The notes beneath the pieces are model-generated. The model saw only the letters and a list, made by a program, of their open reading frames with translations, did not search any database and had not been told where the DNA came from. Shown piece after piece: positions 1 through 8,237 of a DNA stretch of 64,000 nt (its first letter is position 1; every line of letters begins with the position of its first letter). Origin of the DNA: Sporosarcina gallistercoris (lineage in GTDB: Bacteria; Bacillota; Bacilli; Bacillales_A; Planococcaceae); the NCBI RefSeq assembly GCF_014836415.1, contig NZ_JACSQY010000002.1, positions 248,001 to 312,000 on the forward strand. Direction: 5' to 3'. Both the position numbers and the translations under genes were made by a program.

Positions 1-722
1 TCTCCACAATCCGCGAGGACGAGTGTATTGCGTCCAGCCAGCGTAGCCTCATCAGGTCCCCCGGCACCCGCCACGACTACCGCCCGCTTCCGGTCAAGAA
101 TCGTCAGAACAGAAGCATATTCCATCACGAAATCCTTACGATTGATGCCCGTGTATTGTGCGTGGAGCGGAACTGGATTCGTCAGTGGACCGACTAGGTT
201 AAAAATCGTTGGACTGCCAATTCGTCTGCGAATCTCTCCAATCCGTTTCATCTTCGGGTGGACGTTCGGAGCGAATAGAAATGAAATTCCCGTTAGTTCC
301 ATCATGGCCGCCGTTTCCGATCGTGTAAGATCATTCCGTATGCCTAGCTCTTCCAGTACATCATGACTTCCTGCAGCACTTGAAATCTTCCGGTTGCCGT
401 GTTTAGCGACACGGACACCCGAAGCTGCCATGACAAAAGCAGACGCCGTACTAATATTAAAACTGTTTGAACCATCTCCGCCGGTACCACAGTTATCTAT
501 ATAAGTATCTTCAGGAAATCCAGGCCGCACTGCATTTGCCGACATCACAGCAGCAAGGGCTGCCACTTCATCTGCGGTTTCGCCTTTTATCGCAAGCGAC
601 GTCAAAAATTTTGCTATTTCATTCTCGTTCGTTCGTTCATCGAACAGCAGCCCTGCAGCCCCTTCCATCTCTTGAAACGTCAAATTACAATTTGCTTGAA
701 TGGCTTCTATATAACTCTTCAT
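1..722 (-). CDS. trpD: Anthranilate phosphoribosyltransferase, 5' part (runs off left edge)
   Basis: I translated this from the minus strand. It starts at ATG (720-722) and stays open to the window edge, giving about 240 residues. It transfers phosphoribose from PRPP to anthranilate, the second committed step of tryptophan synthesis. The PRPP-binding motif GTGGDGSNSFNIST lies near residue 79, followed by KHGNRKISS, and NLVGPLTNP near residue 180, all diagnostic of TrpD. It begins 48 nt after the trpE stop, so the two are co-transcribed. No trpG lies between them, as in B. subtilis, where the amidotransferase subunit is shared with folate synthesis. The missing C-terminus is outside the window; nothing in the visible part looks broken. 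Confidence 0.95.
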   Translation of the reverse strand, partial: MKSYIEAIQANCNLTFQEMEGAAGLLFDERTNENEIAKFLTSLAIKGETADEVAALAAVMSANAVRPGFPEDTYIDNCGTGGDGSNSFNISTASAFVMAASGVRVAKHGNRKISSAAGSHDVLEELGIRNDLTRSETAAMMELTGISFLFAPNVHPKMKRIGEIRRRIGSPTIFNLVGPLTNPVPLHAQYTGINRKDFVMEYASVLTILDRKRAVVVAGAGGPDEATLAGRNTLVLADCG

Positions 723-770
723 ATCTCATCTCTCCTCTTCTCTACTGTACTATTCTCTGTTTCTTCCACC

Positions 771-2147
771 TTATTGGCTCTTCTTTGTCAATCCGGTGAG
801 CGATTTGGCTTTATTTACTGTCTCCATGAATTCCGAGTGTGGATTTGACGCTTCAACTATTCCAGCGCCTGACTGCACACTCACCTGACCATCTTTCACG
901 ACCATTGTTCTTATCGTCAGGGCAAAGTCGATATTACCGTTTAGACCGATGTATCCGATTGCTCCGCCGTATATACCTCTTGGTTCTTTCTCGATCTCAT
1001 CAATCATCGCCATAGCTACAGGTTTCGGGCTGCCCGTGACCGTCCCCACCGGCAAACTCGTTTTTAGTGCATCCAGTGCGTGCAAGCCCGGCGCAAGAGT
1101 CCCCGTCACTTCAGATACAAGGTGCATGACATGCTCATATCTCACGGTTTCTTGGTATCCAGTAACTTCTACACTCGCTGGGTCACAGAACTGTTTCATT
1201 TCACTTTGGCTCAACTCAACGAGCATGTCATGTTCCGATAACTCTTTCGGATCTGCACGCAGTGATTGTTCCAGTTCTTCATCTTCTAGCACAGTCAATC
1301 CGCGTTTGCGTGTTCCTGCTATCGGATTCGTTTGGACGCGATTGCCATGAACGTGCACGAGACTTTCCGGAGATGCTCCAATGACAATATGATTATCAAA
1401 CTCCATGTAATACATATACGGTGAAGGATTCCGCTCCCTCAACAGCCGATACAGTTGGAAAGGATCTCCTTCAATATCAGCGACCATCTTTCGGGACAGG
1501 ACGACTTGCTCTGCCTTTCCTGCATGTATCTCATCGATTACTCGCTGTACGTTCGCTTCAAACGTCTGTTGGGATACAGCACTTCGATAATCCGATACCC
1601 TTATGTCTGTTTCTGCATCCGCATCACCGGTTAAAAGGATTGCTGAAAGTTCATCCAGATCGGGGGCCTGGTGGGTAGGATGAATTTCTGTATGCAATAA
1701 TGTTACTTCACTGTCCTGATGGTCATATATGACAATCGTGTCGTACACATTAAAATTAGCATTTGGGAATTCAGCGGTTGTTCCGTTCTTATCTGTTCTC
1801 CCCGCTTCATACCCGAAATAGCCAACCGCTCCTCCCGTGAATGGAAATTCGCTGTTATCCGTCACCCGTGGCATGAGCCGTTTCAGCAATGTGAATAATT
1901 CCCCTTCATGAACAAACGACTCACCTCCAGAATAATTCGTTTCTTCCACACCATCCGGATGTCCTTTGTACGCTTTCAGAGGATTGGCACCTATGAACGA
2001 AAACCGTCCATTGTGCGTATGCCCCGAAGAACTTTCCAACAAAAATTTATGGGTGCCTTGCAATCTTTGAAAGATCAACAGGGGTGTCAACGTTTCTCCA
2101 TTAAACCGACTAGCTGTGACTCGTAATCCTATTTTTTCAATTGTCAT
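771..2147 (-). CDS. trpE: Anthranilate synthase component I
   Basis: Predicted 458 residues. It converts chorismate plus ammonia to anthranilate, with ammonia supplied by a separate glutamine amidotransferase. The N-terminal LLESS element associated with tryptophan feedback binding is at about residues 38-42. The C-terminal chorismate-binding domain has GASPESL, NPIAGTRKRG, GTVTGSPKP and YGGAIGYIGLNGNIDFALTIRT. I chose the ATG at 2147, reading MTIEKIG, because GGGAGAG sits just upstream; an ATG five codons earlier at 2162 is in frame but worse placed. One oddity is that the usual MLVDLxRND segment reads MLVELSQSEM. The protein is also shorter than the roughly 500 residues common in Bacillus. 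A PabB-like or ADC-synthase role is less likely because the gene follows a Trp T-box and precedes trpD. Confidence 0.9.
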   Translation of the reverse strand: MTIEKIGLRVTASRFNGETLTPLLIFQRLQGTHKFLLESSSGHTHNGRFSFIGANPLKAYKGHPDGVEETNYSGGESFVHEGELFTLLKRLMPRVTDNSEFPFTGGAVGYFGYEAGRTDKNGTTAEFPNANFNVYDTIVIYDHQDSEVTLLHTEIHPTHQAPDLDELSAILLTGDADAETDIRVSDYRSAVSQQTFEANVQRVIDEIHAGKAEQVVLSRKMVADIEGDPFQLYRLLRERNPSPYMYYMEFDNHIVIGASPESLVHVHGNRVQTNPIAGTRKRGLTVLEDEELEQSLRADPKELSEHDMLVELSQSEMKQFCDPASVEVTGYQETVRYEHVMHLVSEVTGTLAPGLHALDALKTSLPVGTVTGSPKPVAMAMIDEIEKEPRGIYGGAIGYIGLNGNIDFALTIRTMVVKDGQVSVQSGAGIVEASNPHSEFMETVNKAKSLTGLTKKSQ

Positions 2148-2164
2148 TTGACTCTCTCCCATCT

Positions 2165-2545
2165 CGAATTAGTTTAAAAAACAACAAAAAGTCCCCTGCA
2201 TCCAGACAGTTAAGTCCGGTTGCAGAGGACGGAAAAATCCGCGTTGCCACCTCAATTGGAATACAAAAGTACCCCCACTTCATGTGCGTTCGATCAGCAC
2301 TTCCCGTAACGCGGGAATGGCGTCCTTGAAAAAACCTGCAGGAGGTTTTTCACTAGGCTCTCATAAGTCCATTCACACCACTAGACAGGTCGGTTCTCAC
2401 CAGCCACCGACTCTCTGGATCTGTCTGATGCGATGCTACTCTTCTTATTTCAATGATTTCTCAGCTATGCTCTTCTCTTCTCTTCTCGTCTCTGCTCTCC
2501 GTGGGCGGTGTCGCTCCCGACACCCACTACCCATCTGAAAGTTGT
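2165..2545 (-). promoter_or_regulatory. T-box leader of the trp operon (tRNA-Trp sensing)
   Basis: On the minus strand the leader carries the T-box core TGAGGTGGCAACGCGG (about 2240-2256), then a GC-rich hairpin with arms 2191-2200 and 2222-2231 and a T-run, i.e. the attenuator. Upstream, the Stem I region contains AATGGAC, which places a TGG (Trp) specifier codon at 2371-2369 followed by the usual purine. Established T-box logic is that uncharged tRNA-Trp pairs with the specifier and the T-box, favouring the antiterminator and trpE expression. Limits are approximate; I judged the fold by eye. Confidence 0.93.
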
Positions 2546-2550
2546 CTCCA

Positions 2551-2579
2551 ATCTTACATACTATCGAAGCCACTGTCAA
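2551..2579 (-). promoter_or_regulatory. SigA-type promoter of trp operon
   Basis: Minus strand TTGACA (2579-2574), a 17-bp spacer and TAAGAT (2556-2551). It would start the T-box transcript near 2544. Confidence 0.75.
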
Positions 2580-2619
2580 TCATTATCTTTTCTGAATACT
2601 ATATTTAAAATTACAGGCT

Positions 2620-2648
2620 TTGATTGGCAGCTAAAAAGAAGCTACAAT
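2620..2648 (+). promoter_or_regulatory. Candidate promoter of rluF
   Basis: TTGATT (2620-2625), 17-bp spacer, TACAAT (2643-2648), 34 nt ahead of the rluF ATG. It is back to back with the trp promoter. Confidence 0.55.
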
Positions 2649-2682
2649 AAAAAGAAATAGCAATCAGACAAGGTGGGACCTT

Positions 2683-3387
2683 ATGCGTATTAACAAATTT
2701 CTAAGTGAAGCAGGCATCACGTCTCGGCGAGGTGCTGATAAATGGATAGAAGCAGGCCGGGTCGTCATTAATGGAAAAACTGCTGAACTCGGCAGCAAAG
2801 TCGAAGACGGTGATTTAGTGGAGGTAGATGGAAAGCCTGTATCCGTCGAAGAACAACTCGTCTATCTGATGCTGAACAAGCCGGTAGGAATCACGAGCAC
2901 AACAGAACGGCATGTTGCCGGAAATGTCGTCGATTTCGTCAATCATCCCCTCCGCATCTTCCACATCGGCCGGTTGGACAAAGATTCGGATGGTTTGCTG
3001 CTGCTTACGAATGACGGAGACATTGTGAACGAAATCTTACGGGAAGAGCACGGTCATGAAAAAGAATACATCGTCACGGTCGATCGGCCCATTACCGATC
3101 AATTCGTAAGGGAAATGGAACAAGGAGTTCCCATTCTCGATACAGTGACCAAACCTTGTAAGGTGCGCAAGCTAGGGTCTCGAAAGTTCAATATTACGCT
3201 CACACAAGGGTTGAATCGCCAAATCCGCCGAATGTGCACGGCACTTGGCTATAATGTCGTCAGCTTACGGAGAATGCGCATTATGAACTTGACGCTTGGC
3301 AACCTACCCGTCGGTCAGTGGCGGGATTTAACAGATGCGGAGCGAAATGGACTGTTCAAGGAACTGAACTATACTCCCAAACGATGA
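2683..3387 (+). CDS. rluF: 23S rRNA pseudouridine synthase, RluF type
   Basis: A 234-residue enzyme that isomerises a uridine in 23S rRNA to pseudouridine; E. coli RluF acts at U2604. An N-terminal S4 RNA-binding domain (residues 1-55: [19 protein letters not shown]) precedes the catalytic domain with the active-site motif [17 protein letters not shown], whose Asp is the nucleophile. [11 protein letters not shown] follows, and [19 protein letters not shown] matches RluF closely. The start has AAGGTGGG about 6 nt upstream. It is monocistronic, with its own promoter and terminator. A closely related RluB/RsuA-subfamily assignment is the alternative, but the similarity to RluF is better along the whole length. 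Confidence 0.88.
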   Translation: MRINKFLSEAGITSRRGADKWIEAGRVVINGKTAELGSKVEDGDLVEVDGKPVSVEEQLVYLMLNKPVGITSTTERHVAGNVVDFVNHPLRIFHIGRLDKDSDGLLLLTNDGDIVNEILREEHGHEKEYIVTVDRPITDQFVREMEQGVPILDTVTKPCKVRKLGSRKFNITLTQGLNRQIRRMCTALGYNVVSLRRMRIMNLTLGNLPVGQWRDLTDAERNGLFKELNYTPKR

Positions 3388-3390
3388 ATA

Positions 3391-3434
3391 AACCTCTATC
3401 CCGGCGGTCGTAACGCCGTGGATAGAGGTTTTAT
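3391..3434 (+). terminator. Rho-independent terminator of rluF
   Basis: AACCTCTATCC and GGATAGAGGTT pair around an inner CGGCG/CGCCG stem, followed by TTTTATATT. Confidence 0.85.
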
Positions 3435-3459
3435 ATTACATCCTGACAGTATTGATGTG

Positions 3460-3527
3460 CGCTTCAGGCGGACGCGTTCCGAGGGGTTCAATTTTCGCTC
3501 CGGAATTGCCGCCTTACGCTCCAATCA
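3460..3527. repeat. Dispersed hairpin repeat, copy A
   Basis: The element begins GCTTCAGGCGGACG and ends about 60 bp later at CGCTCCAATCA. Its outer arms AGGCGG (3466-3471) and CCGCCT (3509-3514) are complementary, and inner TTCCG (3478-3482) can pair with CGGAA (3501-3505). It resembles copies at 39961 and 58281 (see findings). It lies between the rluF terminator and the end of the ABC operon. Confidence 0.7.
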
Positions 3528-3577
3528 TAGGGCGAGACATATCACTTATCTTACTATTAACAAGTCTTTATACCCTT

Positions 3578-4303
3578 TTAAACATTCACCATTTCCAGGA
3601 ATTGGCGGGTTCTTTCGTTTTTGGAGTGATTGAAGAATGTGTCGGGATCTGCATCTTCGATGATGACGCCTTCGTTTAGCATGATGACCCGGTCTGCAAC
3701 TTCTTTGGCGAACTTCATCTCATGGGTAACGACTACCATCGTCATCCCTTCGTCCGCCAAATCTTTCATAACTTGCAGCACCTCCCCGACCAGCTCAGGG
3801 TCAAGCGCGGACGTCGGCTCGTCGAACAACAAGGCTTTCGGTTCCATCGCAAGGGCTCGAGCAATCGCCACGCGCTGTTTTTGGCCCCCCGATAACTTAT
3901 TTGGATAGACATCTGCCTTATCAGACAGACCCACCTTTTCAAGAATTTCAAGAGCTCTTGTTTTGGCGGTGGTTTTGGCTACCTTTTTGACCATGATCGG
4001 TGCTTCCATGACATTTTCAAGCACCGTCTTATGAGGAAATAAGTTGAAATGCTGAAATACCATTCCGACTTCAGCCCGCACTTTTGCAAGATCATCCTTC
4101 TTTTGATTCACCCTTTTTCCGTCGATCGTTATGACGCCTTCATTAGTTAGTTCCAAGAAGTTGAGGCATCGGAGGAAGGTACTCTTCCCCGAACCACTGA
4201 CACCGACGAGAACGACCACTTCGCCTGGACGAACTTCCATATCGATCCCTTTCAGCACTTCAAGTTTTCCAAATGACTTATGAACGTTTTCCGCTTTAAT
4301 CAT
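3578..4303 (-). CDS. Polar amino-acid ABC transporter, ATP-binding subunit (GlnQ family)
   Basis: A 241-residue ATPase that powers amino-acid import. The Walker A motif GVSGSGKST is near residue 37, followed by the Q-loop FQHFNLFPH, signature LSGGQKQR, Walker [12 protein letters not shown] and switch HEM. I placed the start at MIKAENVHK (4303), which has GGGGG 9 nt upstream. An ATG at 4318 overlaps the permease stop but lacks a site of its own. It is the last gene of a binding protein-permease-ATPase operon. The substrate cannot be read from sequence; the family covers glutamine, cystine, arginine and others. I see no clear terminator after it. Confidence 0.92.
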   Translation of the reverse strand: MIKAENVHKSFGKLEVLKGIDMEVRPGEVVVLVGVSGSGKSTFLRCLNFLELTNEGVITIDGKRVNQKKDDLAKVRAEVGMVFQHFNLFPHKTVLENVMEAPIMVKKVAKTTAKTRALEILEKVGLSDKADVYPNKLSGGQKQRVAIARALAMEPKALLFDEPTSALDPELVGEVLQVMKDLADEGMTMVVVTHEMKFAKEVADRVIMLNEGVIIEDADPDTFFNHSKNERTRQFLEMVNV

Positions 4304-4317
4304 CGTATCTGCCCCCA

Positions 4318-4989
4318 TTATTTATCCACATCCAATTTGTTCTCATACCACTTCAGTAATGCAGTGAAAATCAGGACAAGAATAAGATAGTAAAGCCCGA
4401 CTACGAGAAACGTTTCAAATTGTTTGAAGTTGGATGCAGCAACCCGGTTGGCAACACCGAACAGTTCAGATACACCGATTACATAGACTAACGAGGAGTC
4501 TTTCAACGTAATGATGAACTGGTTGCCTAGTGGCGGAATGGCGCGTCGCAATGCTTGAGGGAACACAATGCGTCTCATTGTCTGAGACCTGTTCATCCCT
4601 AATGCAAGGCTCGCTTCCCGCTGCCCCCGATCGATCCCTTGAATCGATCCGCGGAAGATTTCAGCAATATAAGCTCCATTATGGACACCTAGAGCAATTG
4701 CACCCGCCCAGAAGTTTTCCAGTATGATGATCGATGTGATCCCGAAGTAGAGGAACATGATCTGTACAATCAATGGGGTTCCGCGAATCAGAGTAATATA
4801 TAAATTTGCGATTGTCTGTAATATTTTGGAGTTGGAAATCTTCATGAGTGCAAAGATGATTCCAAGAATAGTACCTATCACTACTGCGATCGCTGTAATT
4901 TCAATGGTTAATAGACCTGCTTCTAAAAAACCTTTGTAGGTTTCCATAAATACGTTCTTAAAGGTTACAAATAACTCAGGCACCGGCAC
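4318..4989 (-). CDS. Polar amino-acid ABC transporter, permease (HisM/GlnP family)
   Basis: A 223-residue inner-membrane subunit with several hydrophobic segments. The EAA loop reads [29 protein letters not shown] (about residues 130-160) and docks the ATPase. The region [15 protein letters not shown] is typical of the His/Glu/Gln permease family. The start is GTG at 4989 (reading MPVPELF) with GGAAAG upstream; a second GTG two codons later is possible. It lies 33 nt after the binding-protein stop and overlaps the alternative ATPase start, which indicates translational coupling. Confidence 0.92.
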   Translation of the reverse strand: MPVPELFVTFKNVFMETYKGFLEAGLLTIEITAIAVVIGTILGIIFALMKISNSKILQTIANLYITLIRGTPLIVQIMFLYFGITSIIILENFWAGAIALGVHNGAYIAEIFRGSIQGIDRGQREASLALGMNRSQTMRRIVFPQALRRAIPPLGNQFIITLKDSSLVYVIGVSELFGVANRVAASNFKQFETFLVVGLYYLILVLIFTALLKWYENKLDVDK

Positions 4990-5022
4990 ACCAACTTTCC
5001 GTTAAATAGGTGGGGAGTTCAC

Positions 5023-5859
5023 TCATTCTAATAACTCGACACCTTCCAAATCAATGTCAAGAAGGTCGCGACCGAACCACTTCTCTGAAATTTCTTTGTA
5101 CGTTCCATCATCGATCAATTCCTGAAGTGCCTTATCCAGTGCTTTTGTCAATTCCGGATTCTCCTTATTCACCGCAATCGATGGTTGTTCCACCCACATC
5201 GGCTTTCCAACTTCTTTCACTTCAAATCCATTATCGATTGCTTCAAACCCTACGATATCTGCCGTGATCACCGCATCGAGACGACCTTCCACAGTCAAAT
5301 CCTTGAGCGCTACTACATCACTGCTGTAATACTGGATGTTATCGGATAGTTCTTTTGCAGGTGCTTCGTACGTGGATTGTGCAACGACACCTATTTTTTT
5401 GCCGTCAAGATCATCTGGACCTTTGACCTCGTCATTATCTTTAGCAACAAAGATCATTCCTCCAGAGTAGTAATAAGGCTCCGTGAAATCTGCCTGTTCT
5501 GCACGTTCCTTTGTATAAGCCATCGAACCGATGATGGCATCAAACTTTTTACCGACTAACCCTTGTAAGATTGTTTCAAATGGATTGGTTACAGGATTCG
5601 GTTCAAGGTCCATCTTTTCAGCTAGTGCATTTCCAATTTCAATATCGAAACCAGTCAGCTTTCCGTCTTCTTCAAAACTGAATGGCTTGTATACACCACT
5701 TGCAGCAAATGTGAATTTCCCTTTCTTCACCAAGTCATAGCCGGCTTCCCCAGATTCACCAGCACTACCAGATGACTTGTCATTGTCCTCTTTACCGCAT
5801 GCAGCAAGTAACAATAGCGATGCAGCAAGCATCATTACTATCATCTTCAATTTTCCCAT
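5023..5859 (-). CDS. Amino-acid ABC transporter, substrate-binding lipoprotein
   Basis: A 278-residue extracellular solute-binding protein of family 3. Residues 1-20 form a lipoprotein signal ending in the lipobox LLAAC, so the mature protein should be anchored by a lipidated Cys. The mature domain shows GVYKPFSFEEDGKLTGFDIEI near the start, GSMAYTKERAEQADFTEPYYYSG, and KKIGVVAQSTYE, all typical of the fold. I chose ATG 5859 (MGKLKMIVMM), with AAGGGGAG upstream; longer in-frame extension to 5937 would bury the signal peptide. It is the first gene of the operon. Cystine, glutamine or arginine are all possible ligands. Confidence 0.9.
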   Translation of the reverse strand: MGKLKMIVMMLAASLLLLAACGKEDNDKSSGSAGESGEAGYDLVKKGKFTFAASGVYKPFSFEEDGKLTGFDIEIGNALAEKMDLEPNPVTNPFETILQGLVGKKFDAIIGSMAYTKERAEQADFTEPYYYSGGMIFVAKDNDEVKGPDDLDGKKIGVVAQSTYEAPAKELSDNIQYYSSDVVALKDLTVEGRLDAVITADIVGFEAIDNGFEVKEVGKPMWVEQPSIAVNKENPELTKALDKALQELIDDGTYKEISEKWFGRDLLDIDLEGVELLE

Positions 5860-6173
5860 TCTATGAAACTCCCCTTTTGTATTAGCCAATCGGCTATTTT
5901 TTGTACTCCCTATTGCACTTTCCCTAGTAGAATTCATTTAAACATGAAAATTGAAAAAACCGTAATAAAACTGTAATATCAGTTTTCTTTTTTCAGATCA
6001 TCTCCCTTTTCAATATTAGTTGTTCTATTAAAACACAAGCAAACAGGAAAGTGAATTATTATTTTATTTAACGCATAATTATTCAAATAGTATTGAATTA
6101 CTTACTCTTTGTTTCCAATTCCTCCAGATAGGGCATAAGGGTAATAAGTTTGAACAATAGTCGAGGTGATGAC
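5860..6173. other. Divergent intergenic region, ABC operon / mgtE
   Basis: About 310 AT-rich bases containing the promoters of the minus-strand ABC operon and the plus-strand mgtE. I looked for the Mg-sensing M-box leader found upstream of B. subtilis mgtE and saw no counterpart. No confident -35/-10 pair is called. Confidence 0.5.
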
Positions 6174-7556
6174 ATGGGTTTGTTTCAGAAAGAAGATAAG
6201 AAAGAGACGTTGGATAAGGTACAGTTGGAGAGAGCAATCATTCGAGTTCTCAATGAAGGAAAGAAAGAGAAGTTTCAGGAAATCATCCATGCACTAGAAA
6301 AATACGAGATTGCCTCCCAATACAAGGAACTTCCTAGAAAACGGAGATCACTCTTTCTAGAATGGCTTACCATTCAAGAACTGACCGATTTGCTGCGCTA
6401 TCTCAGTAAGGACGAGCAGCTTTCTGTACTAGAAAGGATCGGGCCAGATCGTTCTGCTGAAATATTGCACAAGATGCAAAATAACGATTTGGCTTTTTTG
6501 TTGACGGGGCTTTCCAAGAGCAAAATCGATGACTTGATTGCTAAAATGCGGCGTGAAGAATTGGAGTCCATTTTGCATATCATGGATTACCCTCCGAAAA
6601 CGGCCGGTCGGGTCATGACGAACCGATACATACCCATCTCTCCGCAAGTCTCAGTCATCGAGGCGGAGCAGAAACTTAAAGCATTCGAAAACCTTGCTCA
6701 CTTCATCAACTACTTATATGTAGTGGATGAAGAGAAGCGACTGATCGGGGTTGTGACTTTCCGGGATTTACTGCTTGCAGATGATCATCAGCTTGTCTCT
6801 GATATTATGAGGACGGAACCGATCCAAGTCGACGTCCTTACGAAGCAAGAAGACGTTGCCAAACTGATTGGAAGATACGATTTCGAAGCGGTCCCTGTCA
6901 CCACAGGTGACAATATTTTAGTCGGAACCATTTCCGGTGATCAAGTGCTCGACATCGTCGTACGTGAAGCAGACGAAGACATCGAGATGCTGCTGGCTTC
7001 AGGTAAATCCATAGACTTCCGGACGAAACCCTTTGTAGCGGCTCGTCGCAGATTGCCGTGGCTGATTTTACTTTTGTTTATAGGTTTGGTATCCGGCAGC
7101 ATCATTTCAAAGTTTGAAGAGACATTGAACGCAGTGGTCGCACTCGCCTTTTTCATGCCTATGATTGCAGGGATGACAGGGAATACGGGTACGCAGTCGT
7201 TAGCGGTTGTCGTACGCGGACTGGCATCTGAAGAAATGACTTGGAAAAAAACACTTAAGTTAGTGGCGCGGGAAATGGTCGTTGGAGTTACTATCGGTAT
7301 AACATGCGGCTCTCTTATCGCCATCATTGCGTACTTCTGGCAAGGAAGTATGGTACTTGGCTTTGTTGTCGGGATCTCCCTGCTAGCAACACTCATTATA
7401 GGGACTATCGCTGGCACAGTTATCCCTCTGCTTCTCAACAAATTCAACGTTGATCCAGCCGTTGCTTCGGGACCTCTTATTACTACATTGAACGATATAC
7501 TTTCATTGCTGATCTACTTCGGCATCGCAACGATGTTTTTAGAACAATTGAGTTAA
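6174..7556 (+). CDS. mgtE: Magnesium transporter MgtE
   Basis: A 460-residue Mg2+ channel. It has an N-terminal superhelical domain (about 1-130), a CBS pair (about 130-255, with GRVMTNRYIPISP and GVVTFRDLLLAD), a plug helix, then a membrane domain from about 285. The membrane domain carries GMTGNTGTQSLAVVVRGLA and ends in PLITTLNDILSLLIYFG. The family closes the pore when cytosolic Mg2+ binds the CBS and N domains. The start is ATG 6174 (MGLFQKED) behind GAGGTGAT; an in-frame upstream ATG at 6150 lacks a site. It is monocistronic with a strong terminator. Confidence 0.95.
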   Translation: MGLFQKEDKKETLDKVQLERAIIRVLNEGKKEKFQEIIHALEKYEIASQYKELPRKRRSLFLEWLTIQELTDLLRYLSKDEQLSVLERIGPDRSAEILHKMQNNDLAFLLTGLSKSKIDDLIAKMRREELESILHIMDYPPKTAGRVMTNRYIPISPQVSVIEAEQKLKAFENLAHFINYLYVVDEEKRLIGVVTFRDLLLADDHQLVSDIMRTEPIQVDVLTKQEDVAKLIGRYDFEAVPVTTGDNILVGTISGDQVLDIVVREADEDIEMLLASGKSIDFRTKPFVAARRRLPWLILLLFIGLVSGSIISKFEETLNAVVALAFFMPMIAGMTGNTGTQSLAVVVRGLASEEMTWKKTLKLVAREMVVGVTIGITCGSLIAIIAYFWQGSMVLGFVVGISLLATLIIGTIAGTVIPLLLNKFNVDPAVASGPLITTLNDILSLLIYFGIATMFLEQLS

Positions 7557-7560
7557 CGGA

Positions 7561-7604
7561 AAAACCCCGCTCATCCCTATACTTATGGGATGCGTGGGGT
7601 TTTC
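7561..7604 (+). terminator. Terminator of mgtE
   Basis: AAAACCCCGC and GCGTGGGGTTTT flank an inner CATCCC/GGGATG stem, and a T-run follows. The A-run on the left means it could also act on the minus-strand gene ending at 7620. Confidence 0.85.
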
Positions 7605-7619
7605 GTCATACTAGGAGCC

Positions 7620-8237
7620 TTAGTATGCAATTCCGACACGAGCATGCAGGTGATTACATGCAATCAGCTCATGTGCTGCAAAGTGTGCGGTATCTCCGGT
7701 GGAAATTTGTTTGCCTTCCAGGGGTAACCGGTTATCTTCCGTCCGGTAAATCCCTGTGGGTTCACCATCCGGCAAATAGGTAGGGCATATAATTGTCCAG
7801 TCCAAGTTGGAAGCGGACAGTGCACGATAGGCTGCATCGTGTTCTTCTGCAGCTGCGGTCAATTTACGATTGGAATCTCCCGCTTCATAACGAAGTTGCT
7901 CGGGGTCAATCCGGCTCTGCAAAATTCCAGCAGTACCTATTGTAAGAATCCGCTTGATCTTTTCATCCTTCATTGCCTGGATCATATGAGGGATTGCCTC
8001 ACTCAAAGTCGTTGTTTTATCTGTTCCGAGAGCACTCACCACTGCCTCACTTCCGAGGATTGTCGTGGCGATTGCAGCTAACTCTTTGGCGTCCCCCTGA
8101 ATGACGGTCAAGTTAGGGTGGACAGGCAACTTTTCAGGGTTTCTGGCTAACGCTGTAACGTGATGTCCATCATCTAGAAATTTCGTTAACAGAAGCGAAC
8201 CGACACGGCCTGTCCCTCCGAATAGTGAAATCCTCAT
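7620..8237 (-). CDS. NAD(P)-binding Rossmann-fold protein (NmrA/YwnB-like atypical SDR)
   Basis: A 205-residue protein with the dinucleotide-binding motif GGTGRVGS at residues 7-14. The arrangement ALARNPEKL after the second strand suggests NADP preference. The C-terminal half (DWTIICPTYLPDG) matches NAD(P)H-binding proteins of the YwnB/SDR_a5 group, often called flavin reductase-like or redox sensors. A YxxxK catalytic pair is not obvious. It starts by a 4-nt ATGA overlap with the upstream CoA-transferase, so the two are co-translated. The substrate is unknown. Confidence 0.75.
   Translation of the reverse strand: MRISLFGGTGRVGSLLLTKFLDDGHHVTALARNPEKLPVHPNLTVIQGDAKELAAIATTILGSEAVVSALGTDKTTTLSEAIPHMIQAMKDEKIKRILTIGTAGILQSRIDPEQLRYEAGDSNRKLTAAAEEHDAAYRALSASNLDWTIICPTYLPDGEPTGIYRTEDNRLPLEGKQISTGDTAHFAAHELIACNHLHARVGIAY

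Noticed and set aside
3418-3679. Two small plus-strand reading frames after rluF
   Set aside because: They run through the terminator and the hairpin repeat and overlap the ABC ATPase on the other strand; no RBS.
5940-6173. M-box (Mg2+) riboswitch upstream of mgtE
   Set aside because: I could not find the conserved M-box helices; the region is plain AT-rich DNA and too short after promoter allowance.
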